NCBI GenBank assembly: GCA_947623215.1 | Contig: CANQGN010000018.1 | Span: 1 to 14,840, forward strand | Source of the DNA: an uncultured Clostridia bacterium | Lineage (GTDB): Bacteria; Bacillota; Clostridia; Oscillospirales; Acutalibacteraceae | Direction of reading: 5' to 3' | Length of the DNA: 14,840 nt | Part shown: piece by piece, positions 6,511-14,179 of the stretch | Numbering within the stretch: position 1 is the stretch's first letter | Layout of the letters: every line of letters starts with the position of its first letter | Position numbers and translations under genes: made by a program | The notes under the pieces: model-generated | The model's database searches: none | Seen by the model: the letters and a program-made list of their open reading frames with translations, nothing else | What the model was told of the DNA's origin: nothing

Positions 6511-6524
6511 CGGCAACGGCGTCG
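6511..6524 (+). promoter_or_regulatory. ANTAR-type hexaloop hairpin 1 in the glnN leader
   Basis: CGGC, loop AACGGC, GTCG form a 4-bp stem (one G-U) with a 6-nt loop having A1 and G4. It begins about 7 nt after the predicted transcription start, like the hairpin at the 5' end of the divergent glnA leader. It overlaps the 5' arm of the terminator at 6515-6567. Nearly identical to hairpin 2 (13 of 14 bases). Confidence 0.6.
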
Positions 6525-6567
6525 CAGATGAGGGGGCCCCCTCCTTTGCGCGCCGTTTCTTTTATTT
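6515..6567 (+). terminator. Conditional intrinsic terminator 1 in the glnN leader
   Basis: AACGGCG and CGCA pair with TGCG and CGCCGTT (one bulged T), topped by GAGGG-GGCC-CCCTC, and are followed by TTTCTTTTATTT. The geometry is good for a rho-independent terminator, about 160 nt before the glnN start. It cannot coexist with the hairpin at 6511-6524. Confidence 0.7.
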
Positions 6568-6622
6568 CAACGGGTTTGCGCTACATATGGCGAACCTAAA
6601 CCCACCCAATCGAATATCCCGC

Positions 6623-6693
6623 AAAACCGGCAATGGCGTCGTGCGCGTTTCTTTTGCACCCCAAAAGAGCGCCCCCGCTGCTGCCGGTTTTTT
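6623..6693 (+). terminator. Conditional intrinsic terminator 2 in the glnN leader
   Basis: AAAACCGGCA (6623-6632) pairs perfectly with TGCCGGTTTT (6682-6691), followed by two more T. The interior folds as GCGC/GCGC and CTTTTG/CAAAAG around CACCC. It ends about 33 nt before the glnN ATG. Its 5' arm includes the 5' arm of hexaloop hairpin 2. Confidence 0.7.
6628..6641 (+). promoter_or_regulatory. ANTAR-type hexaloop hairpin 2 in the glnN leader
   Basis: CGGC, loop AATGGC, GTCG: the same stem as hairpin 1, with the loop again A1/G4. It overlaps the 5' arm of terminator 2. Upstream, CGCT-ACATAT-GGCG is a possible partner hairpin with a 6-nt loop, but its loop has T, not G, at position 4. Confidence 0.6.
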
Positions 6694-6726
6694 GCAGGCG
6701 AAATTTTAAAAAAGGGGACTTGAACA

Positions 6727-8823
6727 ATGACGTCTACCGTATCCGAACTGTTTGGGAGCAACGTATTTAACGATTCCGTTATGCGACAGCGCCTGCCGAA
6801 AGAAACCTACAAGCAGCTGCAGCTTACGCTGAAAAACGGCAAGCGGATGGACGCCTCCGTTGCCACGGTGGTGGCCAACGCCATGAAAGACTGGGCCATA
6901 GAAAAAGGCGCCACCCACTACACCCACTGGTTCCAGCCCATGACCGGCATTACGGCCGAAAAGCACGACAGCTTTATTTCGCCGACCGACGGCAGCCGGG
7001 TGATTATGGAGTTCTCCGGCAAAGAGCTCATCCAGGGCGAACCGGACGCTTCTTCCTTCCCCTCCGGCGGGCTGCGCGCGACCTTTGAGGCGCGGGGCTA
7101 CACCACTTGGGACCCCACCTCTTTCGCCTTTATTAAAGACGGCGTGCTGTGTATTCCCACCGCCTTCTCCTCTTACAGCGGCGAAGCGCTGGACAAAAAG
7201 ACCCCCCTGCTGCGCTCGATGGACGCCATCAACAAGCAGGCGCTGCGGGTGCTGAAACTCTTCGGCAACGAAGAGGTGCAGTCGGTCAAAGCCGAGGTAG
7301 GCCCGGAGCAGGAATACTTTTTAATTGACGAAGACGTTTACAACCGCCGCAAAGACTTAATTTACACCGGGCGCACCCTCTTTGGCGCACGGCCGCCCAA
7401 GGGGCAGGAGTTAGAGGACCACTACTTTGGCACCATTAAGCCCCGGGTGCAGGCCTACATGAAGGAGCTCAACGAAGAGCTGTGGAAGCTGGGCATTTTG
7501 GCCAAAACGGAGCATAACGAGGTCGCCCCCGCCCAGCACGAGCTGGCCCCCATTTTTGGCACCACCAACGTGGCCACCGACCACAACCAGCTTACCATGG
7601 AACTTATGCAAAAGGTCGCCCGCCGCCACCACATGGTTTGCCTGCTGCACGAAAAGCCCTTTGCCGGGGTAAACGGCAGCGGCAAGCACAACAACTGGTC
7701 CATTTCTACCAACACGGGGGTCAACTTGCTCAACCCCGGCGAAACGCCGTATGAGAACGCCCAGTTCCTGCTCTTTTTGTGCGCCGTCATTAAAGCGGTA
7801 GACGATTATCAGGATTTGCTGCGCATTTCGGTCGCCTCGGCCGGCAACGACCATCGCCTTGGCGCCAACGAAGCGCCCCCCGCCGTGCTTTCTATCTTTT
7901 TAGGCAGCGAGCTTTCAGAAGTGCTGGCCGCCATAGAGCAGGACCTGCCCTACTGCGGCAAAGAAAAAGAGCTGTTAAAGGTAGGCGTGCACATGCTGCC
8001 CCGCTTCCCCAAAGACTCGACCGACCGCAACCGCACCTCTCCCTTTGCCTTTACCGGCAATAAGTTCGAGTTCCGTATGCTGGGCTCCTCCGCCTCGGTC
8101 TCCGGCCCCAACGTGGTGCTCAACACCGCCGTGGCGGAAGAATTAAAGCAGTTTGCCGACCAGCTGGAAGGGGCGGCCGACTTTGAATCTGCTCTGCACG
8201 ACCTCATTAAAACCGTCATTGCCGAGCACAAGCGCATTATCTTTAACGGCAACGGCTACGACGACGCCTGGCTTGCTGAGGCCGAGCGCCGGGGGCTGCT
8301 CAACTTAAAATCCACCGCCGACTGCCTGCCCTACTTTTTGCACGAAAAGAACGTAAAGCTCTTTACCGAGCACCGGGTCTTTACCGAAGCGGAAATGCGC
8401 TCGCGCTGTGAGATTTTGCTGGAAAACTACTGCAAGGTGCTGAATATAGAGGCCCTTACCATGGTAGACATGGCCCGCAAAGACATTTTACCGGCGGTCT
8501 CGTCTTACGTGCACGAGCTCACCGCCGCCGCGCTGGATAAACGCTCCCTCTCCCCCGCCCTTACCGCCTCTTACGAGCAGGAGCTGGCCGAAAAGCTCTC
8601 GCAGCTGGCTGCCTCTGCGTACGACCGCGTAAAGGCGCTGGAGCAGGAGCTGCTGCAAGTGCCGCAGGAGGGCGACGCCGCGGCCGAAGCCCGCTACTAC
8701 AAAGACGCCGTATTTGCCGCCATGAACGAGCTGCGGGCCACGGTAGACGAGCTGGAAACCATGACCGCCGCCGAATACTGGCCCTACCCCTCTTACGGCG
8801 ACCTGCTTTTCAGCGTAAAATAA
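6727..8823 (+). CDS. glnN: Type III glutamine synthetase
   Basis: 698-residue glutamine synthetase of the large GSIII class (usually about 700-730 residues), cytosolic, making glutamine from glutamate, ammonia and ATP. The N-terminus carries the GSIII-specific block HYTHWFQPMTG (64-74) and EFSGKELIQGEPDASSFP. Catalytic-core signatures follow: KAEVGPEQEYFLID (metal-binding E194/E196), TEHNEVAPAQHELAP (E262, E265), GVNGSGKHNNWSIST (314-328, His321), and NKFEFRMLGSS. The C-terminal ~200 residues are largely helical. ATG 6727 has an AGGGG SD about 9 nt upstream and starts the conserved N-terminus. Unlike the nearby GlnA, every motif I know for the family looks intact, so this may be the main ammonium-assimilating enzyme. 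It is followed by amt after 42 nt. Expression is probably set by the leader terminators at 6515-6567 and 6623-6693. Confidence 0.96.
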   Translation: MTSTVSELFGSNVFNDSVMRQRLPKETYKQLQLTLKNGKRMDASVATVVANAMKDWAIEKGATHYTHWFQPMTGITAEKHDSFISPTDGSRVIMEFSGKELIQGEPDASSFPSGGLRATFEARGYTTWDPTSFAFIKDGVLCIPTAFSSYSGEALDKKTPLLRSMDAINKQALRVLKLFGNEEVQSVKAEVGPEQEYFLIDEDVYNRRKDLIYTGRTLFGARPPKGQELEDHYFGTIKPRVQAYMKELNEELWKLGILAKTEHNEVAPAQHELAPIFGTTNVATDHNQLTMELMQKVARRHHMVCLLHEKPFAGVNGSGKHNNWSISTNTGVNLLNPGETPYENAQFLLFLCAVIKAVDDYQDLLRISVASAGNDHRLGANEAPPAVLSIFLGSELSEVLAAIEQDLPYCGKEKELLKVGVHMLPRFPKDSTDRNRTSPFAFTGNKFEFRMLGSSASVSGPNVVLNTAVAEELKQFADQLEGAADFESALHDLIKTVIAEHKRIIFNGNGYDDAWLAEAERRGLLNLKSTADCLPYFLHEKNVKLFTEHRVFTEAEMRSRCEILLENYCKVLNIEALTMVDMARKDILPAVSSYVHELTAAALDKRSLSPALTASYEQELAEKLSQLAASAYDRVKALEQELLQVPQEGDAAAEARYYKDAVFAAMNELRATVDELETMTAAEYWPYPSYGDLLFSVK

Positions 8824-8865
8824 TCCGCTCCATTTATCATTGATTCGTGAAAGGAAGATTCTCTT

Positions 8866-10644
8866 ATGGACTCCACGCTTTTAACCACCATTCAAGAGGC
8901 CGTCGGTTCCGAAGTGTTTGCCGTTTGGTTTTTAATCGGCGCTGCGCTGGTTTTTTGGATGCAAGCCGGTTTTGCCATGGTAGAAGCGGGCTTTACCCGC
9001 GCCAAAAACACCGGCAACATCATTATGAAGAACCTCATGGACTTTTGTATTGGCACGGTTATGTTTATTCTCATCGGCTTCAGCCTGCTGCTGGGCGAAG
9101 ATTTGCTGGGCCTCATCGGCAAGCCGGGGTTTGACATTTTTACCGCCTACGCCAACTTTGATTTCTCGAACTTCGTTTTTAACCTCGTCTTTTGCGCCAC
9201 CACCGCCACCATTGTTTCCGGCGCCATGGCCGAGCGCACCAAGTTCCTCTCTTACTGCATTTACTCGGGCGTGATTTCGGCTCTCATTTACCCCATAGAG
9301 GCCCACTGGATTTGGGGCGGCGGCTGGCTGGCGCAAATGGGCTTTCACGACTTCGCCGGTTCCTGCGCCATTCACATGGTGGGCGGCATTTCGGCGCTGG
9401 TGGGCGCCAAAATCCTCGGCCCCCGCATTGGCAAGTTTAAGCGCGACGCCGCCGGCAAGGTGGTAAAGGTGGGGGCCTTCCCCGGGCACAACATTGCCAT
9501 GGGCGCGCTGGGCGTGTTCATTTTGTGGCTGGGCTGGTACGGCTTTAACGGCGCGGCTGCCACATCCGTAGAGCAGCTGGGTTCCATTTTCCTCACCACC
9601 ACCATTGCCCCCTCGGTGGCCACCGTGGTGTGCATGGTGTTTACCTGGGTAAAATACGGCAAGCCGGACGTTTCTATGTGCCTCAATGCGTCCCTTGCCG
9701 GTCTGGTGGCCATTACCGCCCCCTGCGACGTAACCGACGCCTTCGGCGCCATTTGCATTGGCGCCGTGGCGGGGGTGCTGGTGGTCTTTGGCGTGTGGCT
9801 GCTCGATTATAAGCTGCATATAGACGACCCCGTAGGCGCCGTGGCGGTGCACTGCTTTAACGGCATTTGGGGCACGCTGGCGGTAGGGCTGTTTGCCACT
9901 TCTTCCGCCCCCGGGTACTCCATTGCCAATGCCTCCGGCAAAACGATTACCGGCCTGTTTTACGGCGGCGGGTTTGAGCTGCTGGGCTTGCAGCTGCTGG
10001 GCTTTGCCAGCGTAGCGCTGTGGACGACCGTTACCATTACCATTACCTTTTTGGTTATTAAAGCCTGCGTGGGGCTGCGGGTCAGCCGGGAGGAAGAAAC
10101 CGAAGGACTGGATGCCACCGAGCACGGCCTTGCCAGCGCCTATGCCGGGTTCTCTATGCTGCCGGAGTACGTAGATGAAGACGACGACGCCCCCGTGGCG
10201 GTAACCGGCGACGTACCGGAGGCCGAAGCGGTAGAAGTAAAGGCCGTACCCACCTTTGAGAAAAAGGTGGCGGCCGACGGCACCAAGCTGACCAAGGTAG
10301 AAATTGTGTGCAAAGAGGCCCGCCTGGAAGCGCTGAAAAACGCCATGCTGGCCATTGGCATTACCGGCATGACCGTAACCCACGTGCTGGGCTGCGGCGT
10401 GCAAAAGGGCAAGCCGGAATATTACCGCGGCGTAGAGGTAGAACCCTCGCTGCTGCCGAAAATTCAGGTTTGCATAGTGGTAAGCAAGGTGCCGGTTGGG
10501 CAGGTAGTAGAGACCGCCAAAAAGGTGCTTTACACCGGCCACATTGGCGACGGCAAAATCTTTGTGTACGACGTAGAGAACGTGATTAAAGTCCGCACCG
10601 GCGAAGAAGGCTTCGACGCGTTGCAGGATATTGAGCAGTTCTAA
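8866..10644 (+). CDS. amt: Ammonium transporter fused to a P-II signalling domain
   Basis: 592 residues. Residues 1 to about 435 are an Amt/Mep/Rh ammonium channel with about 11 membrane helices, the D162/H170 region (HDFAGSCAIHMVGG) and H329 (VHCFNGIWGT), the twin pore histidines. The conserved cytoplasmic tail (LDATEHGLASAYAGF) is present. After an acidic, flexible linker (about 440-470) comes a complete P-II (GlnB/GlnK-like) domain at 475-592, with beta-1 KVEIVCKE, a T-loop QKGKPEYYRGVEVE containing the usual Tyr (519/520), the B-loop region YTGHIGDGKIFVYDV and RTGEEG near the end. Free GlnK normally plugs Amt pores in response to 2-oxoglutarate and ADP/ATP; here sensor and channel are tethered. 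The SD AAAGGAAG lies upstream. It is 42 nt behind glnN with no terminator between, so the two are almost certainly co-transcribed. Confidence 0.95.
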   Translation: MDSTLLTTIQEAVGSEVFAVWFLIGAALVFWMQAGFAMVEAGFTRAKNTGNIIMKNLMDFCIGTVMFILIGFSLLLGEDLLGLIGKPGFDIFTAYANFDFSNFVFNLVFCATTATIVSGAMAERTKFLSYCIYSGVISALIYPIEAHWIWGGGWLAQMGFHDFAGSCAIHMVGGISALVGAKILGPRIGKFKRDAAGKVVKVGAFPGHNIAMGALGVFILWLGWYGFNGAAATSVEQLGSIFLTTTIAPSVATVVCMVFTWVKYGKPDVSMCLNASLAGLVAITAPCDVTDAFGAICIGAVAGVLVVFGVWLLDYKLHIDDPVGAVAVHCFNGIWGTLAVGLFATSSAPGYSIANASGKTITGLFYGGGFELLGLQLLGFASVALWTTVTITITFLVIKACVGLRVSREEETEGLDATEHGLASAYAGFSMLPEYVDEDDDAPVAVTGDVPEAEAVEVKAVPTFEKKVAADGTKLTKVEIVCKEARLEALKNAMLAIGITGMTVTHVLGCGVQKGKPEYYRGVEVEPSLLPKIQVCIVVSKVPVGQVVETAKKVLYTGHIGDGKIFVYDVENVIKVRTGEEGFDALQDIEQF

Positions 10645-10666
10645 CCGTTTATTTTACCCCATTCGC

Positions 10667-10716
10667 GGGGAGGAGCGCCGGCGGCGCCTTTGGTACGGCA
10701 ACCGGCGCTTTTCCCC
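10667..10716 (+). other. Long hairpin between amt and asnB, possible terminator or attenuator
   Basis: GGGGAGGAGCGCCGG (10667-10681) pairs with CCGGCGCTTTTCCCC (10702-10716), 15 bp with two G-U pairs. The T run lies inside the stem, or forms a short tail if only the inner 8 bp form. A competing small hairpin TTGGT-ACGGCA-ACCGG (10690-10705) has a 6-nt loop with A1/G4. No promoter-like pair was found in this 103-bp gap, so asnB probably depends at least partly on read-through from amt. Confidence 0.5.
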
Positions 10717-10747
10717 TATCATTACTCTGTTGCGGAGGAATCCCATT

Positions 10748-12328
10748 ATGTGTTCCATTATGGGCTGCACCGGCAGCTCGCTTTCTTTAGAAGAGTTTGA
10801 GCGCGGCTTTCACCAAACCGCCTCGCGCGGGCCGGATATGTCTCGGGTGCTGCCGGCGGGCAAGGGTCGCCTGGCCTTTCACCGGCTGGCCATTATGGGG
10901 CTTAGCGAAGAAGGGATGCAGCCCTTTTGCCGGGGCGGCCGCATGGTGGCCTGCAACGGCGAGCTTTACGGCTTTCGCCCGCTCAAAAAGCAGCTGGAAG
11001 CGCAAGGCTACGCCTTTACCAGCGGCTCGGACTGTGAAATTTTGCTGCCGCTTTATGAGCGGTACGGGCTCGATATGTTCCAAATGCTGGACGCCGAGTT
11101 CGCCCTGATATTATACGACGGCCAAACCGACGAGTGGATTGCCGCCCGCGACCCCATTGGCATTCGCCCGCTCTATTACGGGTACGACCCCGGCGGGGAC
11201 ATTGTGTTTGCCTCGGAACCCAAAAATCTGGTGGGGCTTTGCCAAAAGGTGCTGCCCTTCCCCCCCGGGCACTACTACGCTCGTGGCCGGTTTGTGCGCT
11301 ACCGCGACGTAACGCAGGTAAAAAGCGTACTAACGGGCGATCTAGACGAAATTTGCACCGGCATTCGCACCCGGCTGACCGCCGGCATTGAAAAGCGGCT
11401 GGACGCCGACGCCCCCTTAGGCTTTTTGCTTTCGGGCGGGCTGGACTCCTCCTTAGTCTGCGCCGTTTCGGCCCGGCTGCTGGCAAAGCCCATTCGCACC
11501 TTTGCCATTGGCATGTCGAAAGACGCCATAGACTTAAAATACGCCCGCGAGGTGGCCGAATATTTACACGCCGAGCATACGGAAGTATACATGACGGCGG
11601 AAGAAGTGATTGCCGCCCTGCCGGAGGTGGTGGCCGCCCTCGGCACATGGGACATTACCACCATTCGCGCCAGCATGGGCATGTATTTGCTCTGCCGCGC
11701 CATTCACGAAACCACCGACGTGCGGGTGCTCATGACCGGCGAAATCTCCGACGAGCTGTTTGGCTACAAATACACCGACTTTGCCCCCAGCGACGAGGAA
11801 TTTCAAAAAGAATCGCAAAAGCGGGTGCGGGAGCTGCACATGTACGACGTGCTGCGGGCCGACCGCTGCATTTCGGTCAACTCCATAGAGGCGCGGGTGC
11901 CTTTTGGCGATTTGGATTTTGTGGATTACGTGATGTCGATTGACCCCGCCATGAAGCGCAACGTTTACGGCAAGGGCAAATATTTGCTCCGCCGCGCCTT
12001 TGCGGGCGACTATTTGCCGCAGGATATTTTAATGCGCGAAAAGGCGGCCTTCAGCGACGCCGTGGGCCACTCGATGGTAGACGAGCTGAAAGCCTACGCC
12101 GAGACCCGCTACACCGACGAAGAGTTTGAGCGTAAGCGGGCGGAGTACGCCTACGCCGCCCCCTTTACCAAAGAGTCGCTGCTCTACCGCGAGCTGTTTG
12201 AGCAATATTACCCCGGCCAGGCGGGCATGATAGCCGACTTTTGGATGCCCAATCCCGCCTGGGAGGGCTGCCGGGTGAACGACCCCTCCGCCCGCGTACT
12301 CTCGAACTACGGCGACAGCGGCAAGTAA
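10748..12328 (+). CDS. asnB: Asparagine synthase (glutamine-hydrolysing)
   Basis: 526-residue AsnB converting aspartate, glutamine and ATP to asparagine. The N-terminal class II amidotransferase domain (2 to about 190) begins MCSIMG, so Cys2 becomes the N-terminal nucleophile after Met removal; RLAIMG, CNGELYG (69-75) and SGSDCE are the usual glutamine-site motifs. The C-terminal synthetase domain (about 200-520) has the ATP pyrophosphatase loop SGGLDSS (229-235) and TGEISDELFGYKYTDF. ATG 10748 is fixed by the Cys at position 2 and by GGAGG upstream; in-frame extension to 10631 would overlap amt and destroy the catalytic Cys position. It lies in the same orientation as glnN-amt, consistent with a shared nitrogen role. 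A strong terminator follows, ending the cluster. Confidence 0.96.
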   Translation: MCSIMGCTGSSLSLEEFERGFHQTASRGPDMSRVLPAGKGRLAFHRLAIMGLSEEGMQPFCRGGRMVACNGELYGFRPLKKQLEAQGYAFTSGSDCEILLPLYERYGLDMFQMLDAEFALILYDGQTDEWIAARDPIGIRPLYYGYDPGGDIVFASEPKNLVGLCQKVLPFPPGHYYARGRFVRYRDVTQVKSVLTGDLDEICTGIRTRLTAGIEKRLDADAPLGFLLSGGLDSSLVCAVSARLLAKPIRTFAIGMSKDAIDLKYAREVAEYLHAEHTEVYMTAEEVIAALPEVVAALGTWDITTIRASMGMYLLCRAIHETTDVRVLMTGEISDELFGYKYTDFAPSDEEFQKESQKRVRELHMYDVLRADRCISVNSIEARVPFGDLDFVDYVMSIDPAMKRNVYGKGKYLLRRAFAGDYLPQDILMREKAAFSDAVGHSMVDELKAYAETRYTDEEFERKRAEYAYAAPFTKESLLYRELFEQYYPGQAGMIADFWMPNPAWEGCRVNDPSARVLSNYGDSGK

Positions 12329-12356
12329 CCCAAAAATGCAAGCTAGCAACCCCCTC

Positions 12357-12401
12357 GCCGGGCAGGCAAACCCACCCGTTTGCCTGCCCGGCGGGTTTTT
12401 T
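12357..12401 (+). terminator. Intrinsic terminator after asnB
   Basis: A perfect 15-bp stem (12357-12371 with 12378-12392), 6-nt loop CCACCC, GGG, then TTTTTT. It starts 28 nt after the asnB stop and marks the end of the nitrogen cluster. Confidence 0.93.
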
Positions 12402-12412
12402 AAAAAAAGGAC

Positions 12413-12441
12413 TTTACGAACGCCAAAAAGGGGTGTATAAT
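12413..12441 (+). promoter_or_regulatory. Promoter of azlCD
   Basis: -35 TTTACG (12413-12418), 17-nt spacer, consensus -10 TATAAT (12436-12441), just after the asnB terminator. The bases GGAC before the -35 and AACGCCAAAAA after it resemble the promoters at 177-205 and 2658-2686. Confidence 0.75.
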
Positions 12442-12470
12442 ATAGGAAGATGGAAAGGAGGCCAAACGCC

Positions 12471-13175
12471 ATGCAGCACCCCTACCGCAGCGGACTGCGC
12501 GACGGTATTCCCGTGGCGCTGGGCTACTTTGCGGTGGCGGTCGGTTTGGGGCTGGCGGCAAAACAAGCGGGGCTTTCTGCCCTGCAGGCCGGGGTGGCCA
12601 GCTTTTGCCTTAACGCCTCCGCCGGTGAATTTGCCGGCTTTTCGTTAATCGCCGCCGGCGCCTCTTACTTTCAAACTGCGCTGATGACCCTCATTGTCAA
12701 CGCCCGCTACTTTTTAATGTCCTGCGCGCTCTCGCAAAAGCTTCCCCCCAAGCTGCCGCTTTTTCACCGGCTGGCCTTGGGGTGGGACGTAACAGACGAG
12801 ATTTTCGGCCTTTCGGCCGCGGTAGAGGGCACCCTCGCCCCAGCTTACACCTACGGCATTATGACCCTCGCCCTGCCCGGCTGGTCGCTGGGCACAGTGG
12901 TGGGCGTGGTAATGGGCGGCGTACTGCCGGGCCGGCTGGTGCGGGCGCTGGGCGTGGGGCTGTTCGGTATGTTTTTGGCCATTGTTATTCCCCCCACCCG
13001 CCGCAGCCGCTCGCTTGGGGGGCTGGTGGCCCTCAGCTTTGCCGCCAGCTATGCCGTTAACCGCCTGCCCTTTTTGGCGGGGGTAGAAACGGGGGTCAAA
13101 ACCATTGCCCTTACCCTGCTGCTGGCGGGCTTCGCCGCGCTGCTGCTCCCCCCGCCGGAGGGTGAAGCCTCATGA
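12471..13175 (+). CDS. azlC: AzlC family branched-chain amino acid exporter, large subunit
   Basis: 234-residue integral membrane protein of the AzlC family, which with AzlD forms a two-component exporter for branched-chain amino acids and analogues. The family N-terminus (GLRDGIPVALGYFAVAVGLG) is followed by about seven hydrophobic segments, with NARYFLMS (about 77-84) after the second and a LALGWDVTDEIFGL loop in the middle. ATG 12471 is chosen over 12450 because the AAAGGAGG box lies between them, 9 nt before 12471. Its stop overlaps the azlD start. The natural substrate cannot be read from sequence. Confidence 0.9.
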   Translation: MQHPYRSGLRDGIPVALGYFAVAVGLGLAAKQAGLSALQAGVASFCLNASAGEFAGFSLIAAGASYFQTALMTLIVNARYFLMSCALSQKLPPKLPLFHRLALGWDVTDEIFGLSAAVEGTLAPAYTYGIMTLALPGWSLGTVVGVVMGGVLPGRLVRALGVGLFGMFLAIVIPPTRRSRSLGGLVALSFAASYAVNRLPFLAGVETGVKTIALTLLLAGFAALLLPPPEGEAS

Positions 13176-13480
13176 CCCACAACAACTGGCTTTACATTGC
13201 GGTCATGTTTGCCGTCACCTACGCCATACGGGCGCTGCCGCTGGTGCTGGTGCGCGGTCGTATTCAAAACCGCTTTATCCGTTCGTTTTTATATTACGTG
13301 CCCTACGTTACCCTGTCGGTTATGACCTTTCCCGCTATTTTAGAGGCTACCGCTTCTCCTTTGGTTGGGCTGGCGGCCATGGCGGTAGGGGTGGCGCTGG
13401 CCTACGCCCAGTGCAGCCTGCCCGCGGTAGCGGCGGCCTGCTGCGGCACGGTGTTTGTGCTGGAAGCATTGTTTTTGTAA
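13172..13480 (+). CDS. azlD: AzlD family branched-chain amino acid exporter, small subunit
   Basis: 102-residue hydrophobic protein with about three or four membrane segments and the family pattern TYAIRALPLVLVRGRI followed by FLYYVPYVTLSVMTFPAIL. Small partner of AzlC. Its ATG overlaps the azlC stop (ATGA), indicating translational coupling and equal production of the two subunits. Length is normal for AzlD. Confidence 0.9.
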   Translation: MTHNNWLYIAVMFAVTYAIRALPLVLVRGRIQNRFIRSFLYYVPYVTLSVMTFPAILEATASPLVGLAAMAVGVALAYAQCSLPAVAAACCGTVFVLEALFL

Positions 13481-13484
13481 GTAT

Positions 13485-13500
13485 AGCGGGGGTTCCCGCT
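13485..13500 (+). other. Small hairpin between azlD and the ferritin gene
   Basis: AGCGGG-GGTT-CCCGCT, a 6-bp stem with a 4-nt loop just after the azlD stop. The following sequence is TGCATAAAAAAATTTG, so it is not a convincing terminator. No clear promoter was found in this 52-bp gap, so the ferritin gene may be read from the azlCD promoter. Confidence 0.35.
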
Positions 13501-13532
13501 TGCATAAAAAAATTTGTCAGGAGGAATTATGT

Positions 13533-14045
13533 ATGTTAGACAAAAAGGTTACCGAACTGCTCAACGAGCAAATTAACAAAGAGCTTTACAGCGCCTACCT
13601 GTACCTCGACATGGCCAATTTTTACATTGACCATGATTTAGACGGCTTTGGCAACTGGTACACCGTGCAGGCGCAAGAAGAGCGCGACCACGCCATGCTG
13701 TTTGTAAAATATCTGCAAAACAACAGCCTGCCGGTCACGCTGGAGGCTATAGCCAAGCCCGACAAAACCTTTACCGCCCTAATTGACCCCTTAAAAGCGG
13801 GGCTGGAGCATGAGCAATACGTTACCGGCCTCATTCACACCATTTACGAGGCGGCCTACGCGGTAAAAGATTTTCGCACCATGCAGTTCCTCGACTGGTT
13901 TGTGAAGGAACAGGGCGAAGAAGAAACCAACGCCACCGCCATGGTGAAAAAGTTTGAACTCTTTGGCGACGACCCCAAAAGCCTGTATTTGCTCAACCAA
14001 GAGCTGGCCGGTCGGGTCTACTCCGCCCCCTCGCTGGTTTTATAA
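13533..14045 (+). CDS. ftnA: Non-haem bacterial ferritin
   Basis: 170-residue iron-storage protein expected to form a 24-subunit shell that oxidises ferrous iron and stores the ferric mineral. All ferroxidase ligands sit at the family's usual numbers: E17 (INKEL), E50 and H53 (QEERDH), E94 (EHEQY), Q127 and E130 (KEQGEEE). No Met haem ligand or haem-binding signature marks it as a bacterioferritin. ATG 13533 is preferred: AGGAGG (13519-13524) lies 8 nt upstream and the protein then starts MLDKKV as in other ferritins. A nearby ATG at 13529 is out of frame. In anaerobes ferritins also protect against oxygen stress. It is followed by the hydG leader. Confidence 0.95.
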   Translation: MLDKKVTELLNEQINKELYSAYLYLDMANFYIDHDLDGFGNWYTVQAQEERDHAMLFVKYLQNNSLPVTLEAIAKPDKTFTALIDPLKAGLEHEQYVTGLIHTIYEAAYAVKDFRTMQFLDWFVKEQGEEETNATAMVKKFELFGDDPKSLYLLNQELAGRVYSAPSLVL

Positions 14046-14089
14046 ACTTTATTATCCAACGTTCTAACAGCAAAGCACGTTCTGCGTTG

Positions 14090-14139
14090 AAAGAACCGAC
14101 TCGTTTTTTTGATTGTCCCACCCCCCCCGGCGGTTCTTT
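14090..14139 (+). promoter_or_regulatory. Candidate antiterminator pairing in the hydG leader
   Basis: AAAGAACCG at 14090-14098 is exactly complementary to CGGTTCTTT at 14131-14139, which is part of the terminator's 5' arm. The same AAAGAACCG recurs in the terminator's 3' arm. Forming this 9-bp pairing would block the terminator. No known riboswitch class or T-box was recognised in 14046-14126. Confidence 0.4.
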
Positions 14140-14179
14140 GCGTTTTGTTTGCCAAAAGCAAAGAACCGCCGGTTTTTTT
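14127..14179 (+). terminator. Strong intrinsic terminator directly upstream of hydG
   Basis: CCGGCGGTTCTTTGC (14127-14141) pairs perfectly with GCAAAGAACCGCCGG (14158-14172); an inner TTTTG/CAAAA extends it; seven T follow (14173-14179). It ends 19 nt before the hydG ATG, leaving no room for a promoter, so it serves either as the ferritin terminator with read-through or as an attenuator for hydG. Confidence 0.9.

Noticed and set aside
8932..10542. A 536-codon open frame on the minus strand across amt
   Set aside because: It is antisense to a clearly recognised Amt-P-II gene, reads as low-complexity His/Gly/Gln-rich protein with no family motif, and has no good ribosome binding site. Such frames arise from the GC-rich codon bias.
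14079..14110. A separate ferritin terminator ending in the T-run at 14104-14110
   Set aside because: The only stem is 5 bp (GTTCT/AGAAC) and is separated from the T-run by 7 nt, too weak to call.
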